A DNA stretch of 8,138 nt from Bacteroidota bacterium (GTDB lineage: Bacteria > Bacteroidota > Bacteroidia > J057), in assembly GCA_963169475.1 (NCBI GenBank), contig CAUJFT010000046.1, positions 1-8,138 of the forward strand. The letters are read 5' to 3'. Positions 1 through 7,122 of this stretch are shown piece after piece; the stretch's first letter is position 1, and every line of letters starts with the position of its first letter. The notes below the pieces were generated by a model. It made no database searches. It was not told the origin of the DNA and was given only the letters and a program-made list of their open reading frames with translations. A program made the translations under genes and the position numbers.

Positions 1-583
1 AGTGAATGTCTTTAGCTGTAGGAGCCTGAAGGCTGTTGAAAGCATCAATATGCCAGATAACGCCTTGTTGTACCGGTACAGAAGTAATCGGGGTACAAGT
101 GCCACCACCCGCAGGATTTGTCAATGAGATTGCTACATTTACCTGAATAAAAAGGGTGTCGTTGCTTGCAGCAAGGTCATTACCAGGGGTTCCGCTAAGT
201 CTTACACAACCTTTATTTACATAACCGGGAGTGTGGTCCACATTCCATTTTTTATTATTTGTACCATCAAGCGTAGGTCCTCCACAAGCAAAGTTCATTC
301 CGGCAGGAATATTAGGAACGTCTAATAGTTCGAAGCTACAAACATAAGCCTGAAAAGGAGGAAGAGGTCCCGCCCCGTCTGAATCATACATTGTGTCTTT
401 AAACATTACGAAATCAATCACTTCATCATAAGGTACATTAACCATTCCGTCAGGAAGAGGATTTGGGTATAAACCTACTGAATCAGCAGTAGTAGTAGGA
501 GAACAAGCTCCTTGTGCGAATACGTTGTTAGTTAGAGAAAATAACCCTAACACAAAAACCAAAAGAATAAAACTTTTTTTCAT
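1..583 (-). CDS. Secreted protein with Ig-like (He_PIG-type) sequence, 3' end outside window
   Basis: The reading frame starts at the ATG at 583-581 and stays open for 194 codons to the left edge, so the C-terminus is missing. Residues 1-23 form a Sec signal peptide: a Lys pair, a hydrophobic core (FILLVFVLGLF) and a likely cleavage after VFA, leaving Gln24 as mature N-terminus. The mature part is rich in Pro, Gly, Asn, Asp and aromatic residues and has Cys at 27, 82, 100, 126 and 163. A stretch around 39-58 (YPNPLPDGMVNVPYDEVIDF) and a later GCVRLSGTPG (125-134) followed by a beta-like DTLFIQVNV resemble putative Ig domains of extracellular Bacteroidota proteins. Such proteins often carry a C-terminal type IX secretion sorting domain; that part lies outside, so this is only inference. 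No enzyme motif is visible and I cannot assign a function. It is transcribed away from smc and preceded by a good promoter. Confidence 0.82.
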   Translation of the reverse strand, partial: MKKSFILLVFVLGLFSLTNNVFAQGACSPTTTADSVGLYPNPLPDGMVNVPYDEVIDFVMFKDTMYDSDGAGPLPPFQAYVCSFELLDVPNIPAGMNFACGGPTLDGTNNKKWNVDHTPGYVNKGCVRLSGTPGNDLAASNDTLFIQVNVAISLTNPAGGGTCTPITSVPVQQGVIWHIDAFNSLQAPTAKDIH

Positions 584-637
584 CTGCTAATAATGATTTT
601 AATGGTTATATAATTTAATATGCTCTGAAATTTTGTA

Positions 638-666
638 CAAAGATACAAGAAATTTTAATTCACAAA
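638..666 (-). promoter_or_regulatory. Bacteroidota-type promoter for the secreted-protein gene
   Basis: Read on the minus strand, TTTG (666-663) is followed by a 17-base spacer and TATCTTTG (645-638), an exact match to the Bacteroidota -7 consensus TAnnTTTG with an acceptable -33 element and spacing. Transcription would begin around 631-633, giving a leader of about 48-50 bases before the ATG at 583. The leader has no Shine-Dalgarno sequence, as is usual in this phylum. Confidence 0.7.
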
Positions 667-744
667 TAAAAACATCAACAAGACCTAATATTTTAAAGCA
701 CCCACGCTTAATCCTAACGTTATTTGCTTAAAAAATGTAGCCAC

Positions 745-770
745 TCCTATCCTTTTTATAGGATTTTATT
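745..770 (+). terminator. Possible orphan rho-independent terminator or attenuator hairpin
   Basis: TCCTAT (745-750) and ATAGGA (758-763) form a 6-bp stem with a 7-base loop, followed by TTTTATT. An alternative stem ATCCT/AGGAT (749-753/760-764) competes with it. The T-rich tail is on the plus strand, yet no plus-strand gene ends upstream, so it would act either on an unseen short transcript or as an attenuator in a long smc leader. The stem is short and the call is weak. Confidence 0.25.
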
Positions 771-784
771 GTTTGAAAAAATAA

Positions 785-852
785 TCAATAGACTAATTAG
801 CATCTCCCAAAAGCGTTAAACAAACATAATTTATTTTCAATAGATTGATTAG
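785..852. repeat. Pair of 16-base imperfect direct repeats upstream of smc
   Basis: TCAATAGACTAATTAG (785-800) and TCAATAGATTGATTAG (837-852) match at 14 of 16 positions. Their starts are 52 bases apart, close to five helical turns. The same stretch also contains an 8-bp inverted pair, TAATCAAT (782-789) and ATTGATTA (844-851). The arrangement could be a two-site protein-binding region, but AT-rich sequence gives such matches by chance fairly easily. Confidence 0.4.
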
Positions 853-933
853 TAGCCATTTAAAACTAAGATGATATAAAAACCCTAAATTCTGTTTTTT
901 TGATATTCCTCTAAATTCACCAAAAACACTTAA

Positions 934-962
934 TTTTACCCGCTTTTCAAACAAGGGTAAAA
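934..962 (+). promoter_or_regulatory. Hairpin directly upstream of the smc start codon
   Basis: TTTTACCC (934-941) and GGGTAAAA (955-962) are a perfect 8-bp inverted repeat around a 13-base spacer. The right arm ends 4 bases before the smc ATG at 967, within the ribosome-binding footprint. It could be an RNA hairpin that limits initiation or a DNA operator; the -7-like TAATTTTA (931-938) overlaps its left arm. Role inferred from position only. Confidence 0.45.
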
Positions 963-966
963 AAAT

Positions 967-3900
967 ATGCAGCTCACGGGATTAGAGATTTACGGGTTTA
1001 AAAGTTTTGCGGATAAAACCAAATTCATATTTGATAGAGGAATTACCGGAATTGTTGGTCCCAATGGATGTGGGAAATCTAACATAGTAGATGCTATCCG
1101 GTGGGTGCTTGGAGAGCAGAGTGCGCGCTATCTTCGTTCCGATAAAATGGAAAATGTGATTTTTAACGGAACAGATACGCGTAGGAAAGCCAACTTTGCG
1201 GAAGTCTCTCTTACCTTTGAAAATACCCGAAATATATTACCTACCGAATATACGACAGTAACGATTACGCGTAAGTTATATCGCTCCGGAGAAAGTGAGT
1301 ACTTCCTTAATAGTGTACAATGTCGTCTTAAAGACATCACGGGGCTGTTTATGGATACAGGAATTTCCTCTGATTCCTATGCCATTATAGAGTTAAAAAT
1401 GGTAGAAGAGATTTTGACGAACAAAGACCAAGAAAGAAGGCGTTTTTTTGAGGAAGCCGCTGGAATTTCAAAATATAAACTCCGGAAAAAACAAACCCTG
1501 AAAAAATTAGAAGAGACAGATGCTGACCTTGTGCGGGTAGAGGATATTTTGTCTGAAATCGAAAAAAACCTCAAAAACCTAGAACGTCAAGCCAAACGGG
1601 CGCAAAAGTATTTTGAAATCAAGGCAGAATATAAGAAAATCAGTGGGCAGTTTGCCTTTCTCAAACTCAAATCAGTAAAAGCAAGTCAAGCCGAATTAGA
1701 GGCAAACGCCAAAACCTTAAACGACCATCTCACCCAAATCGTAGCAGAATCTGCGCGGCGGGAAGCCCGTATCGCCGAACTCAAAAAACAATTAATTGAT
1801 GCGGAACAAGAATTGTCTGCCTCCCAACAAAAGCTGAACACTCATTTTCTGGTACTTCAACAATTAGAAGCAGAAAAAAAGGTCAAGTATGAAAGAATAA
1901 GATACCTTCATCAGCGGGAAGTATCACTAAAAAACCAACTTGAAACCGAGAAAAAGCAATGGGAAAGATTAGTAAGAGAGACAGAAGAGGCTGAAAAATC
2001 AAAAATGGCTAAACAAGAAGCACTCTTCCGTCAAGAAGAATTGGAAAGCCGGCTAAAACTACAAACCGATAACAGTCAAGAGAAGCTCCGCCTTGCTCAA
2101 AAAGATACTCGTGAGATAGAAAATACCTATAAAGAAACCGAAAATGAACTTCGGCAATCTCTTCGCGAAAAAGAGATGCAAGCCGTAAGAATAAAAAGTA
2201 TTGATGCCGAGCTTACCCGCCAGCAAGAAGATAGATTTTTGAGAGAAGATGCCTTAGATGAATTTGCAGAAAAAGCCTCTCTTCTTCAAAAAGAAATCAC
2301 CGACCTTGAAATAATGCTCAATTCTCTTCTTTCTCAAAAACAAAAACACGAGGAGGACCTAAAACTAACAGAGCAGCTATATCATAGCCTAAAAGACACT
2401 CTCTACCAAACACAAAGAAGCCTTGATGCCAAAGAGCATGATTATAAGCTGACTAAAAGCCTTGTAGAAAATCTGGAAGGGTTTCCGGAAAGTGTTAAGT
2501 TCCTAAAAAAAAGCGCGATATGGATTAAAGATGCTCCCCTCCTTTCGGATATTTTTACTACATCGGAGGGTTACAAAGTGGCAATAGAACAATTTCTTGA
2601 CGCTTACCTTAGTTTTTATGTGGTAGAAAATCATCAAGACGCATTGGGTGCGATAGAATTACTATCACAATCTGAAAAGGGGAGGGCTAACTTCTTTGTT
2701 TTAAATGCTCTCCAACCCGCGAATGAAATTCCTTTTTATGACGATAGAGCCGTGAGTGCCCTTTCCGTCATAGAGTTTTCTGAAAAATATGCCCCTTTGG
2801 CACAATTTCTATTTAGAAATGTTTATTTGTTTGAAGACGAAAACGCTTTGCCGGAGCTTATTCCGGAAGGAGTGGCGGTAATTCAAAAAAATGGAAAGCA
2901 AATACGCAGAGTAAGCCATTATACTGGTGGCTCCGTTGGGCTTTTTGAAGGAAAAAGATTAGGGAGAGCGAAGAATCTTGCCCAATTAGAAAAGGACTTT
3001 ATACAGTTAAAGAAAACAGTAGATGAGCAGAAAAAGCAATTGCAGAAAGTTACCCAAGATTGGGAAGCCCTCAAAAAAGTGAAAATTCAGCAGGAAATTG
3101 AGCCGGTGAACCGAAAACTAATAGAAAAACAGAAAGACCTTCAACTTCTCTCTACCCGCGAAAAGGAACATAGGGAGTTTCTTTTCAGAGCCGGTCAGAG
3201 GACAGAAACCCTTCAGCAGGAACTTAACTCTTTGAGGGCTAACGCACTTCAGCTCACGCCGCTTATAGAAGAGCAGCAAGTCGCTTTAAATCGCCTTCAA
3301 CGCGAGCTTTACCAATACAAAGAATCCTTAGAGGAAAATCAAAAAATAGCCTCTTCCTTGGCTTCAGAATATAACCAAGCCCATATTCAACTAATTCATC
3401 TTAAAAATAATTTTCAGAACCTTACGGAGGATATTATTAGAAAAACAGCCCAAATTAATCATCTTGAAGGACATACTTCTGTCATAAACAATGACCTTAT
3501 GAAGGTATCTCAAGAAGTCGAAAACCTTATTCAGATAAATCACCAAGAAGACGCGGAGATTCTGGAAATGAATGAGGAAAAAAAGAGGCTTGAAAAGGAA
3601 ACGGACAGCTATGCCCGAAAGGTAGGCGAAGTCCGAAATTTTATTCGACAACAAGAAGATGGATTGGAAGGAGAAAGAAAAAAAAGAGATATAAATATTA
3701 CAGAAGACAGTAGGCTAAAGGAGAAGATTTCAGAAATCAAGCTACAATATAGTACGTTAAGAGAAAGAATGTCCGTTGAGTTCCAGATTGAAGTAGAAAC
3801 CATTACAGAATCTGTTTTTGAGGAAAACATCTCGAACTATACGCTTGATGGAGTAGAAACTCAACTCCTTAGGGTGAGACAACAGATACAATCCTTTGGA

Positions 3901-4515
3901 GAAATTAACCCTATGGCATTAGAGGCTTTTCATGAAATGCAGGAAAGACATAGTTTCATAAAGGCACAAGCCCAAGATTTATATCAGTCAAAAGGTAGTT
4001 TACTCAAAACGATTTCAGAAATTGACGAAACCGCTAAGACGAAGTTTATGGAGACCTTTTATGCAGTCAGAACCCATTTTATTTCGGTATTTCGTAGTCT
4101 TTTTACCGATAATGATACTTGTGATTTAATTCTTGTCACTCCGGATAGTCCGCTGGATTCAGAAATTGATATTATCGCAAAACCTAAAGGAAAACGACCC
4201 TTAACCATCACTCAGCTTTCCGGAGGAGAGAAAACCTTAACGGCGGTTGCTTTACTGTTCTCCATTTATTTGATTAAACCAGCACCCTTTTGCGTGTTTG
4301 ACGAGGTAGATGCTCCTTTAGATGATGCAAATATTGATAAATTTAATAACATTATTCGGGACTTTTCTAAGGAATCGCAGTTCATAATCGTTACTCACAA
4401 TAAAAGGACAATGGCAGCTACTAATGTGATGTACGGAATTACAATGGAGGATACCGGTATTTCAAGAATGTTACCGGTGAGTTTGGATATTCTTAATCTT
4501 ACGCAGGCTTCGTAA
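967..4515 (+). CDS. smc: Chromosome segregation/condensin ATPase SMC
   Basis: This is a full-length 1182-residue SMC, the ATPase of the bacterial condensin that organises and segregates the chromosome as a homodimer with ScpA and ScpB (neither is in this window). Domain order is complete: N-terminal head with Walker A GPNGCGKSN (31-39), Arg57 at the place of the arginine finger in LRSDKMENVIF, and FEEAAGISKYK (161-171); a coiled coil (about 175-500) rich in Glu, Lys and Gln; a hinge (about 503-666) from EGFPESVKFL to a Gly-rich GGSVGLFEGKRLG; a returning coiled coil; the conserved GEINPMALEAF (978-988); and a C-terminal head with signature LSGGE (1084-1088), Walker B ending in D1112-E1113 and D-loop LDD (1118-1120). 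The start is fixed by the conserved N-terminus MQLTGLEIYGFKSF. One oddity: the Q-loop Gln seen in other SMCs is replaced (IIELKM, 140-145). The 112 bases to the next gene and the promoter there suggest smc is largely transcribed alone. Confidence 0.98.
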   Translation: MQLTGLEIYGFKSFADKTKFIFDRGITGIVGPNGCGKSNIVDAIRWVLGEQSARYLRSDKMENVIFNGTDTRRKANFAEVSLTFENTRNILPTEYTTVTITRKLYRSGESEYFLNSVQCRLKDITGLFMDTGISSDSYAIIELKMVEEILTNKDQERRRFFEEAAGISKYKLRKKQTLKKLEETDADLVRVEDILSEIEKNLKNLERQAKRAQKYFEIKAEYKKISGQFAFLKLKSVKASQAELEANAKTLNDHLTQIVAESARREARIAELKKQLIDAEQELSASQQKLNTHFLVLQQLEAEKKVKYERIRYLHQREVSLKNQLETEKKQWERLVRETEEAEKSKMAKQEALFRQEELESRLKLQTDNSQEKLRLAQKDTREIENTYKETENELRQSLREKEMQAVRIKSIDAELTRQQEDRFLREDALDEFAEKASLLQKEITDLEIMLNSLLSQKQKHEEDLKLTEQLYHSLKDTLYQTQRSLDAKEHDYKLTKSLVENLEGFPESVKFLKKSAIWIKDAPLLSDIFTTSEGYKVAIEQFLDAYLSFYVVENHQDALGAIELLSQSEKGRANFFVLNALQPANEIPFYDDRAVSALSVIEFSEKYAPLAQFLFRNVYLFEDENALPELIPEGVAVIQKNGKQIRRVSHYTGGSVGLFEGKRLGRAKNLAQLEKDFIQLKKTVDEQKKQLQKVTQDWEALKKVKIQQEIEPVNRKLIEKQKDLQLLSTREKEHREFLFRAGQRTETLQQELNSLRANALQLTPLIEEQQVALNRLQRELYQYKESLEENQKIASSLASEYNQAHIQLIHLKNNFQNLTEDIIRKTAQINHLEGHTSVINNDLMKVSQEVENLIQINHQEDAEILEMNEEKKRLEKETDSYARKVGEVRNFIRQQEDGLEGERKKRDINITEDSRLKEKISEIKLQYSTLRERMSVEFQIEVETITESVFEENISNYTLDGVETQLLRVRQQIQSFGEINPMALEAFHEMQERHSFIKAQAQDLYQSKGSLLKTISEIDETAKTKFMETFYAVRTHFISVFRSLFTDNDTCDLILVTPDSPLDSEIDIIAKPKGKRPLTITQLSGGEKTLTAVALLFSIYLIKPAPFCVFDEVDAPLDDANIDKFNNIIRDFSKESQFIIVTHNKRTMAATNVMYGITMEDTGISRMLPVSLDILNLTQAS

Positions 4516-4595
4516 TGAAGGGAGTCTAATCTCCTTATCCAAACATTTGTTAAGGAAAAGCACTGCAAAGTTATCGCCTATATTCAAATAATGCT

Positions 4596-4603
4596 TACAT
4601 TTG
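4596..4603 (+). promoter_or_regulatory. Likely -7 promoter element for the nucleoside transporter gene
   Basis: TACATTTG matches TAnnTTTG exactly. The -33 element is poor: only TTA at 4571-4573, 22 bases upstream. Transcription would start near 4608-4612, leaving about 16-20 bases of leader before the ATG at 4628. It would place the upstream TTG codon at 4601 inside the promoter, supporting the ATG as the true start. Confidence 0.5.
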
Positions 4604-4627
4604 GCGGCAAAACAATTTACAAACAGT

Positions 4628-5926
4628 ATGGAGTTATTTTATACAATATTACGAGGTCTATTGGGAATGATAGCCATTTTGGGCTTAGCCTTCCTTTTGT
4701 CAAATAACCGAAAAGCCATTAATTTTCGGCTTGTAGGCTCCGGCTTGCTTCTTCAGGTTTTGCTTGCTTTATTTATTCTGAAAACCGCCTTGGGGCAAAA
4801 AATATTTGGAACGGTAGGGCATCTCATTGAGTCTCTATTAGAATTTTCAAGAGCCGGCGGGAAGTTTGTATTTGGTTTTTTGGCAGATAAAGTGGAGCTT
4901 AGTAAGGTACTCAATCACCCCGCAGATAATTTCGCTTTTGGAATACTCATTCCTACTATCATTTTTGTGAGCGTGCTTGTATCTATTGCCTACCATATTG
5001 GCTTAATGCAAAGGATAGTAGCCATAATGGCAAAGGGAATGCACTTCATAATGGGCGTGAGCGGTGCAGAAGCCTTGTCCAATGTAGCAAGTGCTTTTGT
5101 AGGGCAGGTGGAAGCGCAGATTATGATTAAACCCTATCTTAGCTCTATGACCAAATCAGAGTTATTGGCTTCTATGGCAGGGAGCATGGCTTGTATTGCC
5201 GGTGGAGTAATGGCAATCTACATCTCTATGGGGGTAAAAGCCGAATACCTATTGGCGGCAAGTCTTATGGCTGCACCCGGCGCACTCGTTATCTCCAAAA
5301 TTGTATTTCCCGAAACCGAAGAGTCCGTAACAAAGGGGAGGGTAAGTATTGAAGTAAAAAAAGCGCACTCTAACCTGATTGATGCAGTTTCTCACGGCTG
5401 TTCGGACGGCTTAAAAATCTCGCTTAATGTCATTGCTATGCTTATCGGCTTCCTTGCACTAATTGCCCTGATTAATGGATTACTCAAAGCATTGGGAGGC
5501 TTTTTGTACGAACATCAATGGTATTTCTCCGGAACCATGGAGTTTACCCGAACGCTCTCACTTGAAAGTTTATTGGGCATCTTGTTTTCCGGATTTGCAT
5601 GGCTTATGGGAGTAAATGCCAATGAAATGACAGTTGCTGGTAGTTTTTTGGGGACTAAATTTGTCGCTAATGAGTTTGTAGCGTATGAAGGATTAACTGC
5701 GCTAATGAAAAACAGCCCTAACTTGCTTTCGCCCAAAACGATTACTATCCTTAGCTTTGCCTTATGCGGATTTGCGAACCTTGGCTCTATCGGGATTCAA
5801 ATCGGAGGGATTGGAGAGCTTGCTCCTGACAGACGTAAGGAATTGTCTCAATTAGGAGTCAAAGCATTGATATGCGGCACTTTGGCTTCCTATCTCTCTG
5901 CTACAATTGCAGGAATGTTGATGTAA
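4628..5926 (+). CDS. Concentrative nucleoside transporter, NupC/CNT family
   Basis: An inner-membrane symporter taking up nucleosides with a proton or sodium gradient. From the ATG at 4628 it has 432 residues, normal for bacterial CNT proteins; a TTG at 4601 would add nine polar residues before the family's usual N-terminus and is rejected. The first helices (MELFYTILRGLLGMIAILGL, then a second near 32-50) match the N-terminal CNT domain, followed by FVFGFLADK. The core carries the family's binding-site motifs: GQVE with Q160, V161 and E162 (HP1 hairpin), the Asn-Glu pair ending at E333, and FANLGS with N384 and S387, corresponding to Gln154/Thr155/Glu156, Glu332, Asn368 and Ser371 of the Vibrio cholerae CNT. 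GGVMAIYISMGV resembles NupX/YeiM-type members more than NupC itself. Val at the Thr155 position may alter base preference. Substrate and coupling ion cannot be read from sequence. No clear terminator follows. Confidence 0.95.
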   Translation: MELFYTILRGLLGMIAILGLAFLLSNNRKAINFRLVGSGLLLQVLLALFILKTALGQKIFGTVGHLIESLLEFSRAGGKFVFGFLADKVELSKVLNHPADNFAFGILIPTIIFVSVLVSIAYHIGLMQRIVAIMAKGMHFIMGVSGAEALSNVASAFVGQVEAQIMIKPYLSSMTKSELLASMAGSMACIAGGVMAIYISMGVKAEYLLAASLMAAPGALVISKIVFPETEESVTKGRVSIEVKKAHSNLIDAVSHGCSDGLKISLNVIAMLIGFLALIALINGLLKALGGFLYEHQWYFSGTMEFTRTLSLESLLGILFSGFAWLMGVNANEMTVAGSFLGTKFVANEFVAYEGLTALMKNSPNLLSPKTITILSFALCGFANLGSIGIQIGGIGELAPDRRKELSQLGVKALICGTLASYLSATIAGMLM

Positions 5927-6215
5927 CAAGATTTTAAAAAAGACCAAAGAATGCTCATAATTATAAGAAATAAAGATATATCCAATTATTTTGCAGCGAA
6001 AGGGCGCGAAAATATTATAGATAAAAGATGAATTATTTAATACATTTTAAAAATCATTACCTATAAAGGGCTTAAATCAGTCATTTTAAGGGGTGTATCA
6101 GACCACATTCATATTTGGGCTGGTTTAAAGCTGACAGTAGAGTACTGATTTAATCTATAATCAACAATTTTCCTCTAATATCGCTTTTATAAAAGTTTAT
6201 CATTAATCACTTAAT
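5927..6215. other. Intergenic region with a structured inverted-repeat element
   Basis: This 289-base stretch holds no credible gene; the only ATG frame noted (6028-6066) is 12 codons. It contains a promoter-like TTATTTTGCA (5986-5995), one base off TAnnTTTG but with no -33 partner, an imperfect hairpin around 5987-6014, the long inverted repeat at 6072-6153 and a 12-base palindrome CTTTTATAAAAG (6184-6195) about 20 bases before the next start. If transcription begins near 6000, the epimerase-family gene would have a structured leader of about 215 bases. Confidence 0.5.
6072..6153 (+). repeat. 82-base inverted-repeat structure, candidate leader RNA or small mobile remnant
   Basis: TTAAATCAGT (6072-6081) and ACTGATTTAA (6144-6153) are a perfect 10-bp inverted repeat enclosing 62 bases. 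Inside, AGACCA preceded by A-rich pairing partners (6100-6105) can pair with TGGTTT (6121-6126), with one G-U pair, giving a nested inner stem with a 15-base loop. The shape suits a structured RNA in the leader of the downstream gene; it could also be a remnant of a small inverted-repeat element. No known riboswitch motif was recognised. Confidence 0.4.
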
Positions 6216-7112
6216 ATGAATATTCTGATAGCAGGAGGAACAGGTTTTATTGGTACTTACCTTGTCAAAAGTCTAACAAATCAAGGGCATACCATTACCC
6301 TACTTAGTCGTTCCAAGCGGGAGTCAGGAAATCGGTATGTGAATTACATACAATGGGACGGGAAGGAATTTCCATTAGCGATTAGAGTTGCCGTATTTGA
6401 TGGGATAATCAACCTCTCCGGAGAGAGTATCGCGAAAGGGAAATGGACAGATTCTTACAAACAAAAACTAAGAGAAAGCCGAATAACCTCTACAAAAATC
6501 TGTGTAGATTACATCAATGCTTGCAATATTTCTCCTCATTTTTTTCTTAATGCCTCCGCTGTGGGGATTTACGGAGGGGATTCTACACAAGAGGCTGATG
6601 AAATGTCTCCGCTTGGTGTGGACTTTATGGGGCGTTTATGTACCGAGTGGGAAGAGGCTTCTAAGCCTGCTCAATGTCGTACTATACAGCTTAGAATTGG
6701 GATAGTATTGGGCAAAGGAGGGGGCATAATTCAAGAGATTACCCCGATTTATAACATGCACTTAGGAGGAGTAATAGCTTCGGGCAAACAAGGAATAGCA
6801 TGGATACATATTGAGGACTTGGTTAGAGCTATACATTTTATAATAGAAGATAAAAACATATCAGGACCGGTAAACCTTGTCGCGCCTTACTGGGTAAGCC
6901 AGGCGACCTTTTCTGCCGGATTAGAGAAGACTATTGGGAAATGGAACCCCTTTTTTATCCCGGCTTTTGCTCTGAAAATGATATTAGGAGAAAAGGCAAT
7001 TTTATTATGGGGAGGGCAAAAAGTGAAACCCACCAAGTTATTAAATGCAGGCTTTCTGTTTAAATACAACGAATTAGAAGCAGCATTACATCAAATTTAT
7101 ACCCCACAATAG
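6216..7112 (+). CDS. TIGR01777-family NAD(P)-dependent epimerase-like protein (YfcH/SDR39U1 type)
   Basis: A complete 298-residue cytoplasmic protein of the extended short-chain dehydrogenase/reductase superfamily, the usual length for this family. The N-terminus holds the dinucleotide-binding GGTGFIG (7-13) after a short beta strand (MNILIAG). Family landmarks follow in order: NLSGESIAKGKW (66-77), RESRITST (86-93), NASAVGIYG (112-120) where Ser and Tyr119 sit in the active-site region, LRIGIVLGKGGG (159-170), and WIHIEDLV (196-203). The C-terminal part (about 246-293) fits the DUF1731 domain: FFIPAFALKMILGE, then GGQKVKPTKLLNAGF and F-Y-x-x-LEAAL. The physiological substrate of this family is not established; nucleotide-sugar chemistry is only suggested by homology. 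The start at 6216 gives the canonical N-terminus. A glycosyltransferase-like gene begins 10 bases after its stop, so the two are probably co-transcribed. Confidence 0.95.
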   Translation: MNILIAGGTGFIGTYLVKSLTNQGHTITLLSRSKRESGNRYVNYIQWDGKEFPLAIRVAVFDGIINLSGESIAKGKWTDSYKQKLRESRITSTKICVDYINACNISPHFFLNASAVGIYGGDSTQEADEMSPLGVDFMGRLCTEWEEASKPAQCRTIQLRIGIVLGKGGGIIQEITPIYNMHLGGVIASGKQGIAWIHIEDLVRAIHFIIEDKNISGPVNLVAPYWVSQATFSAGLEKTIGKWNPFFIPAFALKMILGEKAILLWGGQKVKPTKLLNAGFLFKYNELEAALHQIYTPQ

Positions 7113-7122
7113 GCGTAATAAT

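Larger units (their letters stand above)
584..966. other. Divergent intergenic region between the secreted-protein gene and smc
   Basis: This 383-base stretch holds no gene. It contains the leftward promoter (638-666), a palindrome TTTGTACAAA at 632-641, a terminator-like hairpin at 745-770, a 16-base imperfect direct repeat (785-800 and 837-852) and a hairpin ending just before the smc start (934-962). It is strongly AT-rich. No clear promoter for smc was found: TAATTTTA at 931-938 fits TAnnTTTG except for its last base, but has no TTTG at usual spacing (the nearest, 899-902, is 28 bases away). Confidence 0.7.

Noticed and set aside
1128..1340. Minus-strand open frame of 70 codons inside smc (also those at 1377-1574, 3391-3654 and 3609-3830)
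   Set aside because: They lie antisense to a fully conserved smc gene, have no recognisable protein features and are explained as chance open frames opposite it.
4532..4556. Stem TCCTTA/TAAGGA after smc as a rho-independent terminator
   Set aside because: The stem is only 6 bp with a 13-base loop and is followed by an A-rich stretch, not a T-run.
4566..4573. Minus-strand TAACTTTG as a promoter antisense to smc
   Set aside because: It matches the -7 consensus but has no TTTG at workable spacing; such 8-mers occur by chance in AT-rich DNA.
4601..4627. TTG start extending the nucleoside transporter by nine residues
   Set aside because: The TTG lies inside the -7 promoter match, the added residues are polar and unlike family N-termini, and an ATG at 4628 gives the canonical start.
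5515..5736. Minus-strand open frame inside the nucleoside transporter gene
   Set aside because: It is antisense to conserved transporter motifs and has no family resemblance or upstream promoter.
6028..6066. Twelve-codon open frame in the gap before the epimerase-family gene
   Set aside because: It has no initiation context, no conserved features and overlaps AT-rich sequence where short frames are expected.
6517..6705. Plus-strand 62-codon open frame inside the epimerase-family gene
   Set aside because: It is an out-of-frame shadow across the conserved NASAVGIYG region, with no family signal.
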